DNA of 16,380 nt from Caryophanales bacterium (GCA_021621525.1 JAJVUU010000042.1:1-16380), one strand, 5' to 3'. Positions 6,524 to 13,434 are shown, numbered from the stretch's first letter. The notes: generated by a model from the sequence alone, not told the origin. Numbers and translations are program-made.

Positions 6524-6751
6524 ATGGTCTGGTATTGGATTGTCCTGATTGTCTATGTGTCTGTCTGTATCGTCATCGGCCTTGCGGGCCTTTTTGTAAA
6601 GCCTCTTAAGGTCGTGTCCAGGGGGATGATGATGACCTTTTCTTTCCTTGTCGAGATCGTCTACATCGTTCTGGTATGGTGGTGGCTGTCGCTTGTCCGT
6701 ATGGCCGGGGGAAAGGCTGTTCCGCGTCTCTGGCTCTTCGGGTCGAGGTGA
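6524..6751 (+). CDS. Small two-helix membrane protein
   Basis: A 75-residue protein with two membrane segments, about 3-23 (WYWIVLIVYVSVCIVIGLAG) and 35-56 (MTFSFLVEIVYIVLVWWWLSL), joined by a short basic loop (VKPLKVVSRG). ATG 6524 is chosen because AAGGAGG (6512-6518) stands five bases upstream; an earlier in-frame ATG at 6470 lacks a ribosome site. No cleavable signal peptide is evident. Small membrane proteins just ahead of the Zot-like gene are usual in filamentous phages (coat or minor coat such as pVI, pVII, pIX). The two-helix form fits a minor virion protein or an assembly partner better than a classical major coat protein. Confidence 0.7.
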   Translation: MVWYWIVLIVYVSVCIVIGLAGLFVKPLKVVSRGMMMTFSFLVEIVYIVLVWWWLSLVRMAGGKAVPRLWLFGSR

Positions 6752-6769
6752 CGGGAGGGAGGATGCATC

Positions 6770-7015
6770 ATGGTGAGACTTCCTTTCCTGCCTTCGTACT
6801 TCCCTGTCCTTCTTCTTCCCCTCTGGTGGGTCTTCTTCATCTGTTTCTATCTGTTCTATCTGCCCTTCTATCTTCTTTCGTGGCTCCTCTCTCCCTGGTC
6901 GCCCAGGCGTTCCGACTCCGATCCCTACCGTAGGCGGTATTCCAAGGTTGAAAGGAACCTCAATCCTTCCGACGGTCCGGACGGTGGCGGCGGGGAGGGT
7001 TCCTCCGATGCCTGA
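6770..7015 (+). CDS. Small membrane protein with hydrophilic tail
   Basis: An 81-residue protein. Residues 5-42 form one long or two short membrane helices rich in Leu, Phe and Trp (FLPSYFPVLLLPLWWVFF and CFYLFYLPFYLLSWLLS), followed by an Arg/Ser/Asp tail ending in a Gly/Ser-rich stretch (DGPDGGGGEGSSDA). The start has GGGAGGGAGG (6753-6762) seven bases upstream. Its stop overlaps the start of the Zot-like gene by eight bases (7008-7015), so they are translated together. By size and position it is a candidate virion protein or assembly partner of the ATPase. The order is reversed relative to a classical major coat, which has the signal first, an acidic outer part and then the helix. Confidence 0.7.
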   Translation: MVRLPFLPSYFPVLLLPLWWVFFICFYLFYLPFYLLSWLLSPWSPRRSDSDPYRRRYSKVERNLNPSDGPDGGGGEGSSDA

Positions 7016-8474
7016 GTATCTTGCCTGGATTCTCTCCTTCCTTCCCTTGGAGGCTCTTGCCGTCGTTGTCCTTCTCTTTCCCCTTGTGTCCTGGCTGATG
7101 CGTTCGGGATGTGTCAGAAGGTGCGGTGATACCCAGGAGTTTCTTTCTTCTTCCTCCTTTGGACTTGTGACCTATGTCTGCGGCAACATCGGAGCCGGTA
7201 AGACGACTTGTGCAGCCGGGATGGCCAACATGCTTTCTATCATCAAGGCGGACCAGGCGGAGAGGAAGGTGTCGGAGATCCGCTGCCTTCTATCCGGTGT
7301 CGACTTCAACCGGGTTGATCCCGTCCTCATGGAGGCCTTCGCGGCAGGTCAGATGAATATGAATGCTGTGCTCAACATTCTCCTTGACCGTGATCCCGGG
7401 CTTGCCTCCCAGGTGGAAGGGAAGTATATGGATACCAAGCTCTATCCCTCCTCTCTGGTCTCCCTCCTTCGTGACTATATCGATGCCTATATGGCTCTTG
7501 CCAGGCATGACTATGTCTATTGTTCCAACAGGGGTTTCTACTGTTGGGCCACATCTTCCTGGGCCATGCCCTACGATCCCGGCATGATCGATGTCAAGGA
7601 CCGCCATCTGGACAGGGATTATTCCCTTCTCCGGTATTCGACCGTGTTCGAGGATGAAAAGGTCCTTTCCGGGAAGGTTTCCACCAACTTCCAGGGTGTT
7701 GCGAAGGAGGACGGAGGCGGGGATACCTTCTTCCGTCTGATCCGTCACTTCGGTAAGGGGACCATCCACTATATATCTACATCTCAGGACTTCGGCCGTG
7801 TCGTCAAGAGCGAGAGGGAGCTTGCCACCGGCATCTTCTATATCAGGAAGCGCCGGGAACAGGGTGTGTTCGGATGGCGTACCGTGGTCGGATCCGTCCT
7901 GTCCGATCTGGTCCGGAGGTATTCGGTTCTGTATGACGGTTTCTCCGATCTGGTCGCCTCCCATGCATGCGAGCGTTTCGGTCGTCTTCTGGCCTGCTTC
8001 CCGGACGCTCCGGAGGATGTCAGGGGCAGATGGGAGGAAAGGCTTGCCAGGGCCTCTTCCGTGCCCTCCCTGAGGTCTTCCAGGCTCCGCCGTGTCCTTG
8101 CCTTCCTTGACGGGCTCGTCAGATGCGACTTCGCCGACGGCTTTGTCTCCTATCGGGGCATCTATTACACATGTGCTTCCGATGTCGGTAAGACGGAGGA
8201 GTCGGCGGTCGGTCAGATGTTCGACCTCGATCTGGTGTTCCCGCTTTCCTGGTGTTACGGATCCGTGGACACCTACTCCTATTCCCTCATCGAGGATTAT
8301 CTTGTAAACGAGGCCGATGGCTCTCCGTGTACCGGAATAGATTTCTCCGATGATAGGATACCGGTCATGACGGATGCGCAGTTCAGGAAGTTCGTCGACG
8401 GTGTCCTGATGAAGATCCGGGACAAGGTCGGCCGCCGTAGGAACCCTGAGGGAGGCTCTCCCTGGGGAGGCTGA
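7008..8474 (+). CDS. Zot/pI-like morphogenesis ATPase
   Basis: A 488-residue membrane ATPase, probably the assembly motor that drives single-stranded DNA extrusion. Residues 5-31 form an N-terminal membrane segment. The P-loop is GNIGAGKTT (59-67). The Walker B region STVFEDE (211-217) ends in two acidic residues. A Zot-style motif follows: RHFGKGTIHYISTSQDFGRV (246-265), then SERE, matching the family pattern of Arg-His, hydrophobic strand, Gln, then a distal Arg. Residues 300-488 are Arg-rich and unrecognised. Classical pI/Zot carries its membrane helix after the ATPase domain, whereas here it precedes it, as in FtsK/TcpA proteins. I chose ATG 7008 (GGGGAGG at 6992-6998, overlap with the previous stop). 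A TcpA-like DNA-transfer ATPase is the alternative; I favour Zot for the Walker B-to-sensor motif. Confidence 0.75.
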   Translation: MPEYLAWILSFLPLEALAVVVLLFPLVSWLMRSGCVRRCGDTQEFLSSSSFGLVTYVCGNIGAGKTTCAAGMANMLSIIKADQAERKVSEIRCLLSGVDFNRVDPVLMEAFAAGQMNMNAVLNILLDRDPGLASQVEGKYMDTKLYPSSLVSLLRDYIDAYMALARHDYVYCSNRGFYCWATSSWAMPYDPGMIDVKDRHLDRDYSLLRYSTVFEDEKVLSGKVSTNFQGVAKEDGGGDTFFRLIRHFGKGTIHYISTSQDFGRVVKSERELATGIFYIRKRREQGVFGWRTVVGSVLSDLVRRYSVLYDGFSDLVASHACERFGRLLACFPDAPEDVRGRWEERLARASSVPSLRSSRLRRVLAFLDGLVRCDFADGFVSYRGIYYTCASDVGKTEESAVGQMFDLDLVFPLSWCYGSVDTYSYSLIEDYLVNEADGSPCTGIDFSDDRIPVMTDAQFRKFVDGVLMKIRDKVGRRRNPEGGSPWGG

Positions 8475-8728
8475 TGTGTGAGGCGGTCAAGGGGCATCAC
8501 GCTTGCCGCAGGCAAGGCAACCCTTGACGGCCGGTGTCGTCCGCGCCAGAGTTGTTCAGGGGGAGACGGGAAGATTCTTCTTCCCGCCCCCCTAACTGGA
8601 GTCCGGCGCCGTTTCCGTGTCCGTGTCCGTGGCCTCGGCCACGGAATGGGAGGGGGGTAGAGTAACACCCCCTATAAGACACAGTGTGTGATGTGTGGGC
8701 TGTAGGATGCCCGGAAAGGATAGCGAAT
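8475..8728 (+). other. Hairpin-rich intergenic region: candidate replication origin / packaging signal
   Basis: This 254-base gap between ATPase and initiator holds four separate stem-loops and no convincing gene. (A) GTCAAGGG (8486-8493) / CCCTTGAC (8521-8528), enclosing CTTGCC (8502-8507) / GGCAAG (8511-8516). (B) CGGGAAGA (8567-8574) / TCTTCCCG (8579-8586), extended by GGGGG (8559-8563) / CCCCC (8588-8592). (C) CCGTGGCC (8627-8634) / GGCCACGG (8637-8644), an almost perfect palindrome. (D) GGGGGT (8653-8658) / ACCCCC (8667-8672). Filamentous phages keep their origins and packaging hairpin in one such intergenic region, and Tn916-like elements keep oriT in this same place. The nick site cannot be fixed by eye. 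Confidence 0.65.
8614..8631 (+). repeat. Three tandem TCCGTG hexamers beside hairpin C
   Basis: TCCGTG is repeated exactly three times head to tail (8614-8619, 8620-8625, 8626-8631) and an inverted copy CACGGA follows at 8640-8645 as part of hairpin C. Short direct repeats next to a hairpin are typical of rolling-circle initiator binding sites, so this is the best candidate for where the Rep protein binds. Function is inference. Confidence 0.5.
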
Positions 8729-10120
8729 ATGGGACAGTCTGAATCTGGATCAGTGTCGGGTCTTTACGAGTCGTTTGTCGATATGGTGTCCGCCTTCAAC
8801 GAGGCGGCGGCGAAGGGTGCGCCTTCCTCCTATGCGGACAGGATAGTGGATTCCCTTTCCGCCTTCAGGGATGTCGTCAAGGGTGGAAAGGTTCCCGGTT
8901 TCAATGTGGTCATCGATTATTTCAAGGTGGAGTTCCTTTGGAAGTTCGATGTGGACTCTCCTCTGTGTCATGAGCTTTTCTCCCTTCTCCGCCTTCCTGA
9001 TGCGGAGGGACAGCATGATGAATGCCGTGGCCGTGACAATTTCGATTCCTGCTGGGCGGTGGCCCTGCAGACATTTGTCCTTTTCTCTCCGAGCGATAGC
9101 GCCGGGAAGAAGAACGCGGCCGACTATTTCATCCTCGAGATGACCGGCCAGGGTTGTATGGCCTTCGAGGCAAGGGGCGGAAACTGGCTGGATCTCATCA
9201 CTTGGATAAACAGTCATCTGCATGAGGTCAAGAGGATTGACCTTGCCGGGGACGACATGGGGAACATCTGTCCCCTTTCCGAGGTGAAGGAGAAGGTCAA
9301 CTCCCGGTGCTATGTCTCCAACTTCCGTTCCCGGAATACGGTAAGGCTAGGAAACCAGGAGTATGTGCTTGAGCCTACGCCTGTTGATCCCTTCGGCAAC
9401 AGTATCGATGTGAAGGATTATCAGAAGGGCTACTCCGTCACCTGGGGCAGGAAGGACAACCTGCAGCTCCAGATATACGACAAGAAGGCCGAGAGGCTTG
9501 CCAAAGGTGTTTCCCTCGTGGTCGATTCCTCCATCCGTTACGAGATGCGTTTCGGTGCCTCCCGCGGCGATGTCGTCCTGCTTCTGCTTGAGGTCGCATA
9601 TCAGAAGTGTTGTGTCGGTACTCTTTATAGTTGTCTCCTGCGGTGGTGCCTGGAGTTCAAGGAAAATTCCAACTATGACCGGGCCCATCTCTACATGGCC
9701 AATATCTGGAAGCCTTATTCGGAGCTCCTGGGTGCATCGGAGAGAATCTCGGTTCCGGTGCGCCAGAAGGACATGGAGGCGTCGATTTCCCGCGCGCGCT
9801 CCTGGGTCAGCAACCAGTGGGCATCCACGGCAAAGGTGCTGATTGCCATCGATCCCGAGTATTTCAACTCGGTCCTTGCCCTTGCCCTCAGGAGGGAATA
9901 CAAGAGGCATGGCATCTCCGAGCAGGAGTTCTCCATGATCCAGACCTTCCTGTATGATCATCCTGAGCTGGGAAGGTTCGACAGGGATACGTGTGTTGCC
10001 AATGTCGAGGACTTCATCAGGAATCACTGTCCCTATTCCGGTTCGGATGACGATGGTTCGGATGACGTCGGTTCGGAGGAGGACGAGTTCGGGGGTGCCT
10101 ACGATGCCCAGCGGTACTGA
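8729..10120 (+). CDS. Rep_trans (RstA-like) rolling-circle replication initiator
   Basis: A 463-residue protein of the Rep_trans family (phage RstA, plasmid Rep, Tn916 MobT), which nicks one strand at the origin with a tyrosine and starts rolling-circle synthesis. Family signatures appear in order: YFKVEF (64-69), EMTGQGCMAFE (137-147), KRIDLAGDD (168-176) with metal-binding acidic residues, LQIYDKKAER (247-256), where Tyr250 is the likely nucleophile, and IRYEMRF (269-275). The C-terminus is acidic, with GSDDD-type repeats (about 438-452). I chose ATG 8729 because GGAAAGGA (8713-8720) is eight bases upstream; the frame is open to 8684 without a better site. The hairpin region just ahead is the likely target. 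The family call is confident; phage versus mobilisation use rests on context. Confidence 0.85.
   Translation: MGQSESGSVSGLYESFVDMVSAFNEAAAKGAPSSYADRIVDSLSAFRDVVKGGKVPGFNVVIDYFKVEFLWKFDVDSPLCHELFSLLRLPDAEGQHDECRGRDNFDSCWAVALQTFVLFSPSDSAGKKNAADYFILEMTGQGCMAFEARGGNWLDLITWINSHLHEVKRIDLAGDDMGNICPLSEVKEKVNSRCYVSNFRSRNTVRLGNQEYVLEPTPVDPFGNSIDVKDYQKGYSVTWGRKDNLQLQIYDKKAERLAKGVSLVVDSSIRYEMRFGASRGDVVLLLLEVAYQKCCVGTLYSCLLRWCLEFKENSNYDRAHLYMANIWKPYSELLGASERISVPVRQKDMEASISRARSWVSNQWASTAKVLIAIDPEYFNSVLALALRREYKRHGISEQEFSMIQTFLYDHPELGRFDRDTCVANVEDFIRNHCPYSGSDDDGSDDVGSEEDEFGGAYDAQRY
10040..10084 (+). repeat. Three 15-bp tandem repeats in the rep 3' end
   Basis: GGTTCGGATGACGAT (10040-10054) recurs with few changes at 10055-10069 and 10070-10084 in frame, coding GSDDD, GSDDV and GSEED. 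It is an acidic, probably disordered tail made by slippage-type duplication, and could vary in copy number between relatives. Confidence 0.8.
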
Positions 10121-11075
10121 TGTTATGTGGTTCCGCCTTTTGGATGAGTTTGCAGTGGACTACAGGGGCAGGTGCAAGCCTACGACTTATCTCATGTTTG
10201 TGGAGAGGAGGACGGCGTATCTGTCCCTGCTTCCAGATGTCCCCGTCTCGTCCATGGATTATGCACTGCTCAGTCCGTGGTTTTCTTCCCTTCCCTGTTC
10301 GGACTGGACAAGGAAGAAGATCCTTGTGGATCTGAGGCATATATTCGATTTCGCGGACTTCATGTTCCATGTCGTGAATGTTGCATGGAAGAGGCTGTAT
10401 ATTCCGAAGGACTATTCCGTTAAAGATCCAAGGGCACGCTATGTCATGTCTCTGGATGACTTCCGGAGGTTCATCTCCAACGAGGGGGATTCCCGTTGGA
10501 GGCTCTTCTTCCTCGTCGTGTATGTCTGCGGTCTCAGGATCGGCGAGGCAAGGGGCATCCAGGTGAAATGCGTTTCATTTTCCTCTTCCTCCCTTTCCGT
10601 GATGCAGCAGGCCACGAACAAGATGGGCACCGGAAGGACGGAGATCATATCCCCGAAGTCGGAGAGTTCCTGCCGTGTCTGCTATCTTCCGTCGGGTCTC
10701 CTGGCTCTCCTCCGGGATTTCGTCGCATCGGAGCATCTGGACGGAGGTTCCTTCCTCTTCCATGCCTTCGGCAGGAGGGACTATCCCGTGGGATCCTCGG
10801 ACGTGTACCGTGAGTTCCACCGGCTCCGGGATCTCGCCGGGCTTCCGTCCGATCTGAGGTTCCATGTCCTCAGGAAGAGCGAGGCATCGCTTCTGAACGA
10901 CATGGGTCTCTCCGGCGAGGTCATCCGGAACTATCTGGGTCATGGTTCGTGCGAGACGACGAAGGAATACTACATAGGCGACAGCGTGGAGAAGCGCAGG
11001 GAGCTTTCGGAGATCCTCGACAGCAGGTTCTCCGACCTCTTCCTGCCTTTGTCAGAAAAGAAAGACGGCAAATGA
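10104..11075 (+). CDS. int: Tyrosine recombinase (site-specific integrase)
   Basis: A 323-residue XerC/D-like phage integrase that recombines the attachment site with the ssrA 3' end. The N-terminal core-binding (SAM-like) domain covers about 9-100 and the catalytic domain about 112-310. Catalytic residues are all present: Arg145 (CGLRIGEAR), Lys185 (SPKSES, a beta-hairpin lysine), His254 and Arg257 (FHVLR), His280 (LGHGS) and the nucleophile Tyr290 or Tyr289 (TKEYY). The gene lies 30 bases from attR, the usual place for integrases targeting tRNA or tmRNA genes. ATG 10104 overlaps the rep stop by 17 bases; the frame extends further left, and ATG 10125 is another possible start. No strong ribosome site separates these options. 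Intact and likely functional. Confidence 0.92.
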   Translation: MPSGTDVMWFRLLDEFAVDYRGRCKPTTYLMFVERRTAYLSLLPDVPVSSMDYALLSPWFSSLPCSDWTRKKILVDLRHIFDFADFMFHVVNVAWKRLYIPKDYSVKDPRARYVMSLDDFRRFISNEGDSRWRLFFLVVYVCGLRIGEARGIQVKCVSFSSSSLSVMQQATNKMGTGRTEIISPKSESSCRVCYLPSGLLALLRDFVASEHLDGGSFLFHAFGRRDYPVGSSDVYREFHRLRDLAGLPSDLRFHVLRKSEASLLNDMGLSGEVIRNYLGHGSCETTKEYYIGDSVEKRRELSEILDSRFSDLFLPLSEKKDGK

Positions 11076-11077
11076 AA

Positions 11078-11100
11078 AGGCCCCTTGCGGGGCTCTTTCT
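11078..11100. terminator. Bidirectional terminator between int and ssrA
   Basis: GGCCCC (11079-11084) and GGGGCT (11089-11094) form a stem with a TTGC loop, followed on the plus strand by CTTTCTTT and on the minus strand by CCTTTT. It begins three bases after the int stop and 12 bases from the tmRNA 3' end, so it can end both transcripts. It replaces the chromosomal terminator at 263-290, now displaced by the insertion. Confidence 0.7.
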
Positions 11101-11104
11101 TTCG

Positions 11105-11122
11105 CTGGTGGAGATGATGGGA
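11105..11122. repeat. attR: 18-bp core in the ssrA 3' end
   Basis: Exact copy of 341-358. On the minus strand it supplies the last bases of the tmRNA acceptor arm and its CCA end. Because the copies are identical, recombination within this core leaves mature tmRNA unchanged. Confidence 0.92.
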
Positions 11123-11502
11123 GTCGAACCCACGTCCAAACAAGAATCTCTAACGAGGAACCACAGTTTCTTCCACGTCTAATATTAGAAAGAAGCAAGA
11201 CATGGACGAAGATTGCATCTTTCGATCCTTCCTTGTGTCACATGGTCAGGGAAAGGAAGCCCGACCATGAAGTAAGTTCTAAAGTATCAGACGGATGAGC
11301 TTACTAGATCCAATCTGATTCGTGCAAAGGGACTATGTCCCAAAAAAGCGCAAAAGTCTAGTTAAACTAGGCAGCGCAGGCCATCATGGCCGGAGCACGG
11401 AACATAACAGGTTTATTGGCACTTGTAATTGTGTCGGCTTTTAAGGAAGCCACTCCACTGCCCTCGGAAGTCGTTCCTGCCTGTCGAAACCGGAACATCC
11501 CC
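11106..11502 (-). ncRNA. ssrA: tmRNA (transfer-messenger RNA)
   Basis: This RNA rescues stalled ribosomes and tags the unfinished proteins. The 5' end GGGGATGTTCCGGTTTCGAC (minus strand, from 11502) is the standard tmRNA start. Its GGGGATG pairs with CATCTCC near the 3' end, with one G-U pair, leaving ACCA. The T-arm GGTTCGACTCC (about 11119-11129) is typical. The tag frame runs from 11420 to 11367 and reads ANKPVMFRAPAMMACAA then TAG: 17 residues ending in -CAA rather than the common -LAA. Resume codon is GCC. The length of about 397 nt is usual for Bacillota. The element is inserted at its 3' end and the gene remains complete. Confidence 0.95.
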
Positions 11503-11513
11503 AGGTATGACTT

Positions 11514-11541
11514 ATTATAAAAGGTTGGAGAAAAATATCAA
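11514..11541 (-). promoter_or_regulatory. Promoter of ssrA
   Basis: On the minus strand a -35 TTGATA (11536-11541) and a perfect -10 TATAAT (11514-11519) stand 16 bases apart, 11 bases before the mature tmRNA 5' end. The strength fits an abundant RNA whose precursor is trimmed at the 5' end. Confidence 0.75.
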
Positions 11542-11553
11542 TCCTTTTTAACA

Positions 11554-11589
11554 AATGGCAGCCCTTTGGATAACCAAGGAGCTGCCATT
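11554..11589 (-). terminator. Probable terminator of the oleate hydratase gene
   Basis: AATGGCAGC (11554-11562) and GCTGCCATT (11581-11589) form a perfect 9-bp stem that continues through CCTT/AAGG and GG/CC with one bulge to a 4-base loop. It lies 9 bases downstream of the gene's stop on the minus strand. The T-run after it is short, so termination may be partial; it sits just upstream of the ssrA promoter. Confidence 0.6.
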
Positions 11590-11598
11590 ATATCAAAA

Positions 11599-13371
11599 TC
11601 AGATAACCTTATATTGTTTCAAAAGCAATTCGACATCCGTTCCTTTTATCATCTTGAGAGCTTTCTTAAAAGCAATTTTCTCCACAAGATTCATATCCAT
11701 ATCAGTGACCGGTTTCCCATCTCTAAGCATCACTGTAGCCTTAAGAAGGTCACGGACATCATAGGTGCTTCCCCAAACTTCAGGGACTCCACGATCGATG
11801 TTGCAAAGCGTATAGACTGCTTCCATACCGGTACGCATAGAATATTCAGTAGTGAAAATGGTATCTCTTGCAGTCTCTGCAAACTGACCCAAGAAGGCAA
11901 AGTTGACAGCCTTATCCGGAACGACGTTCGGTCTGTCTTCCTTCTTTCTCGGCATGAAGAAAGCATCGATATAAGGCATCATGACAGGGATGGTATTGGC
12001 GTGCTTGTCAGCCAATTCTTCAATCTTGGACGGTTCGACACCAAGATGGTAAAGCCATTCCTCACAGATTTCCTTTCCAGTGCATTCTCTCATCGGCTTC
12101 CTGATAAAGTCACCCGGCCTGTCATTGAAAAGTGCATAGACCCAGACAAGGCAATGACCTTTCGGTTGAGACTTGAACTGTGGCTGCCTGTTGATCGTCC
12201 AGCTCAGCAACCAAGAAGAATCTTTGACCGTAACAATACCGCCGGTGACAACATGACCGGTAAAAGGATCTCTCTTGCAGATGTTCGTGATATAAGGAAT
12301 GATTTCCTGGTCAAGAGTCTCAACCGTTGCAGACATCCAGCAAGTCTTATCCGGTTCAGAGCAAAACTTTTCCGGATGACCGAAGCTCGGATCTTGGACA
12401 GCAATCTTTTTCCAAAGAGACCAACCTCCGTCATCAGTCAGTTCTGTCTTATATCCAGCAACGTGATTCTGATCTCCGTAGGTCGAATTCTCAACACAAC
12501 CGCCATTGGTGATAAAGACAAGATCATCTTCCGTCAGATCGATGCTGCTCTTCTCACCTTTCTTATCGATATCAATTCTCTTGGCAACCTTTTTGTCTGC
12601 TGAAATATCAAACTCGACGTTGGTCACCTTCGTATTGAAATGGAACTCGACTCCATGGCTTTCCAAATACTTCTGCATCGGAAGAATCATGGATTCATAT
12701 TGATTGTATTTGGTAAAACGAAGGGCGGTGAAATCCGGAAGTCCGCCGATATGATGGACATATCTTTGAAGATATCTCTTCATTTCCAAAGCGGAATGCC
12801 AGTTTTCAAAGGCAAACATCGTTCTCCAATACATCCAGAAGTTGGAATTGAGCACCTCATCATCAAAATAATCCGTGATTTTCTTATCTTCAAGATCTTT
12901 TTCCGGAGTAAGATACAGCTTCATGATTTCCATGCAAGCCTTGTCGCTCAATCCGAATTTCTTATCCGTATGTGCATCCTGTCCACATTTTTCCGTTGCA
13001 CGGCACTTAGAATAATTTGGATCTTCCTTATTAAGATAATAATATTCGTCAAGAACACTGAGTCCTTCGGTTTCGATAGACGGAATAGACCGGAACAGAT
13101 CCCACATGACTTCGAAATGATTGTCCATTTCTCTTCCGCCACGCATCACATATCCACCAGGAGTAAGTCTTCCATCACAGGCACCACCAGCAATATCGCC
13201 CATTTCCAGAATATGGATATGGCTTCCCTCCATTCTTGCATCACGGACGAGGTAGCAGGCAGCGCTCAAGGCAGCCAGACCAGTGCCGACGATGTAAGCT
13301 GATTTCTTTTCGATCCCCTCTGGTTTCTTGGGGGTGACGAACGCTTCATAATTTCCACTTGAATAATACAT
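11599..13371 (-). CDS. ohyA: Oleate hydratase (MCRA family)
   Basis: A 590-residue FAD enzyme that adds water to the cis-9 double bond of oleic acid and related unsaturated fatty acids, giving 10-hydroxy acids (EC 4.2.1.53); in gut bacteria it detoxifies unsaturated fatty acids. The sequence shows the dinucleotide-binding motif GTGLAALS (29-36) with the acidic strand end ILEMGD (54-59), and the family's RGGREM loop (77-82), whose Glu81 corresponds to the active-site glutamate. Further signatures are FWMYWRTMFAFENWHSALEM and GGLPDF. Its length is standard for the family. AGGAGG stands eight bases before the ATG. The gene is downstream of a TetR-family regulator on the same strand, with a terminator hairpin between them, suggesting separate but related control. 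Confidence 0.95.
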   Translation of the reverse strand: MYYSSGNYEAFVTPKKPEGIEKKSAYIVGTGLAALSAACYLVRDARMEGSHIHILEMGDIAGGACDGRLTPGGYVMRGGREMDNHFEVMWDLFRSIPSIETEGLSVLDEYYYLNKEDPNYSKCRATEKCGQDAHTDKKFGLSDKACMEIMKLYLTPEKDLEDKKITDYFDDEVLNSNFWMYWRTMFAFENWHSALEMKRYLQRYVHHIGGLPDFTALRFTKYNQYESMILPMQKYLESHGVEFHFNTKVTNVEFDISADKKVAKRIDIDKKGEKSSIDLTEDDLVFITNGGCVENSTYGDQNHVAGYKTELTDDGGWSLWKKIAVQDPSFGHPEKFCSEPDKTCWMSATVETLDQEIIPYITNICKRDPFTGHVVTGGIVTVKDSSWLLSWTINRQPQFKSQPKGHCLVWVYALFNDRPGDFIRKPMRECTGKEICEEWLYHLGVEPSKIEELADKHANTIPVMMPYIDAFFMPRKKEDRPNVVPDKAVNFAFLGQFAETARDTIFTTEYSMRTGMEAVYTLCNIDRGVPEVWGSTYDVRDLLKATVMLRDGKPVTDMDMNLVEKIAFKKALKMIKGTDVELLLKQYKVI

Positions 13372-13399
13372 TTTTGTTTCCTCCTATCAAGGTACCATA

Positions 13400-13434
13400 A
13401 GTATAGAAAAAATAGACAAATATAAAAATAGACA
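13400..13434 (-). promoter_or_regulatory. Promoter region of the oleate hydratase gene
   Basis: On the minus strand TATACT (13400-13405) is a good -10 box about 29 bases before the ATG; the upstream sequence is A/T-rich without a clear -35. Two direct copies of ATAGACA (13412-13418 and 13428-13434) flank the expected -35 region and might be regulator sites. Confidence 0.4.

Larger units (their letters stand above)
341..11122 (+). mobile_element. Inovirus-like prophage integrated in ssrA
   Basis: An 18-bp direct repeat at both ends, a tyrosine integrase beside the tmRNA gene, an XRE repressor at the other end, and a base composition richer in G+C than the flanks mark this as an integrated element of about 10.8 kb. 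It encodes a Rep_trans (RstA-like) initiator, a Zot/pI-like ATPase, several small or anchored membrane and exported proteins, and a hairpin-rich non-coding region between ATPase and initiator. That set is known from filamentous phages (Inoviridae and relatives). No capsid, terminase, lysis, portal or VirB4 gene is present, which argues against a tailed prophage or an ICE. The element's integrity looks good: all long genes are open. A Rep_trans mobilisable element using a TcpA-like coupling ATPase is the main alternative. Confidence 0.8.

Noticed and set aside
8478..8660. Short open frames in the intergenic region before rep
   Set aside because: No ribosome site, and the sequence is dominated by inverted repeats; the arginine/proline-rich products look like chance readings of G+C-rich hairpins.
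341..11122. Reading the element as a Tn916-like ICE or its mobilisable relative
   Set aside because: The ATPase, hairpin region and Rep_trans order does fit, but VirB4-, VirB6- and hydrolase-type genes are missing and the ATPase motif fits Zot better. Kept as an alternative, not as the main call.
11566..12603. Plus-strand open frame of 345 codons opposite the oleate hydratase gene
   Set aside because: The minus-strand oleate hydratase is beyond doubt; this frame has no family features and begins inside a terminator hairpin.
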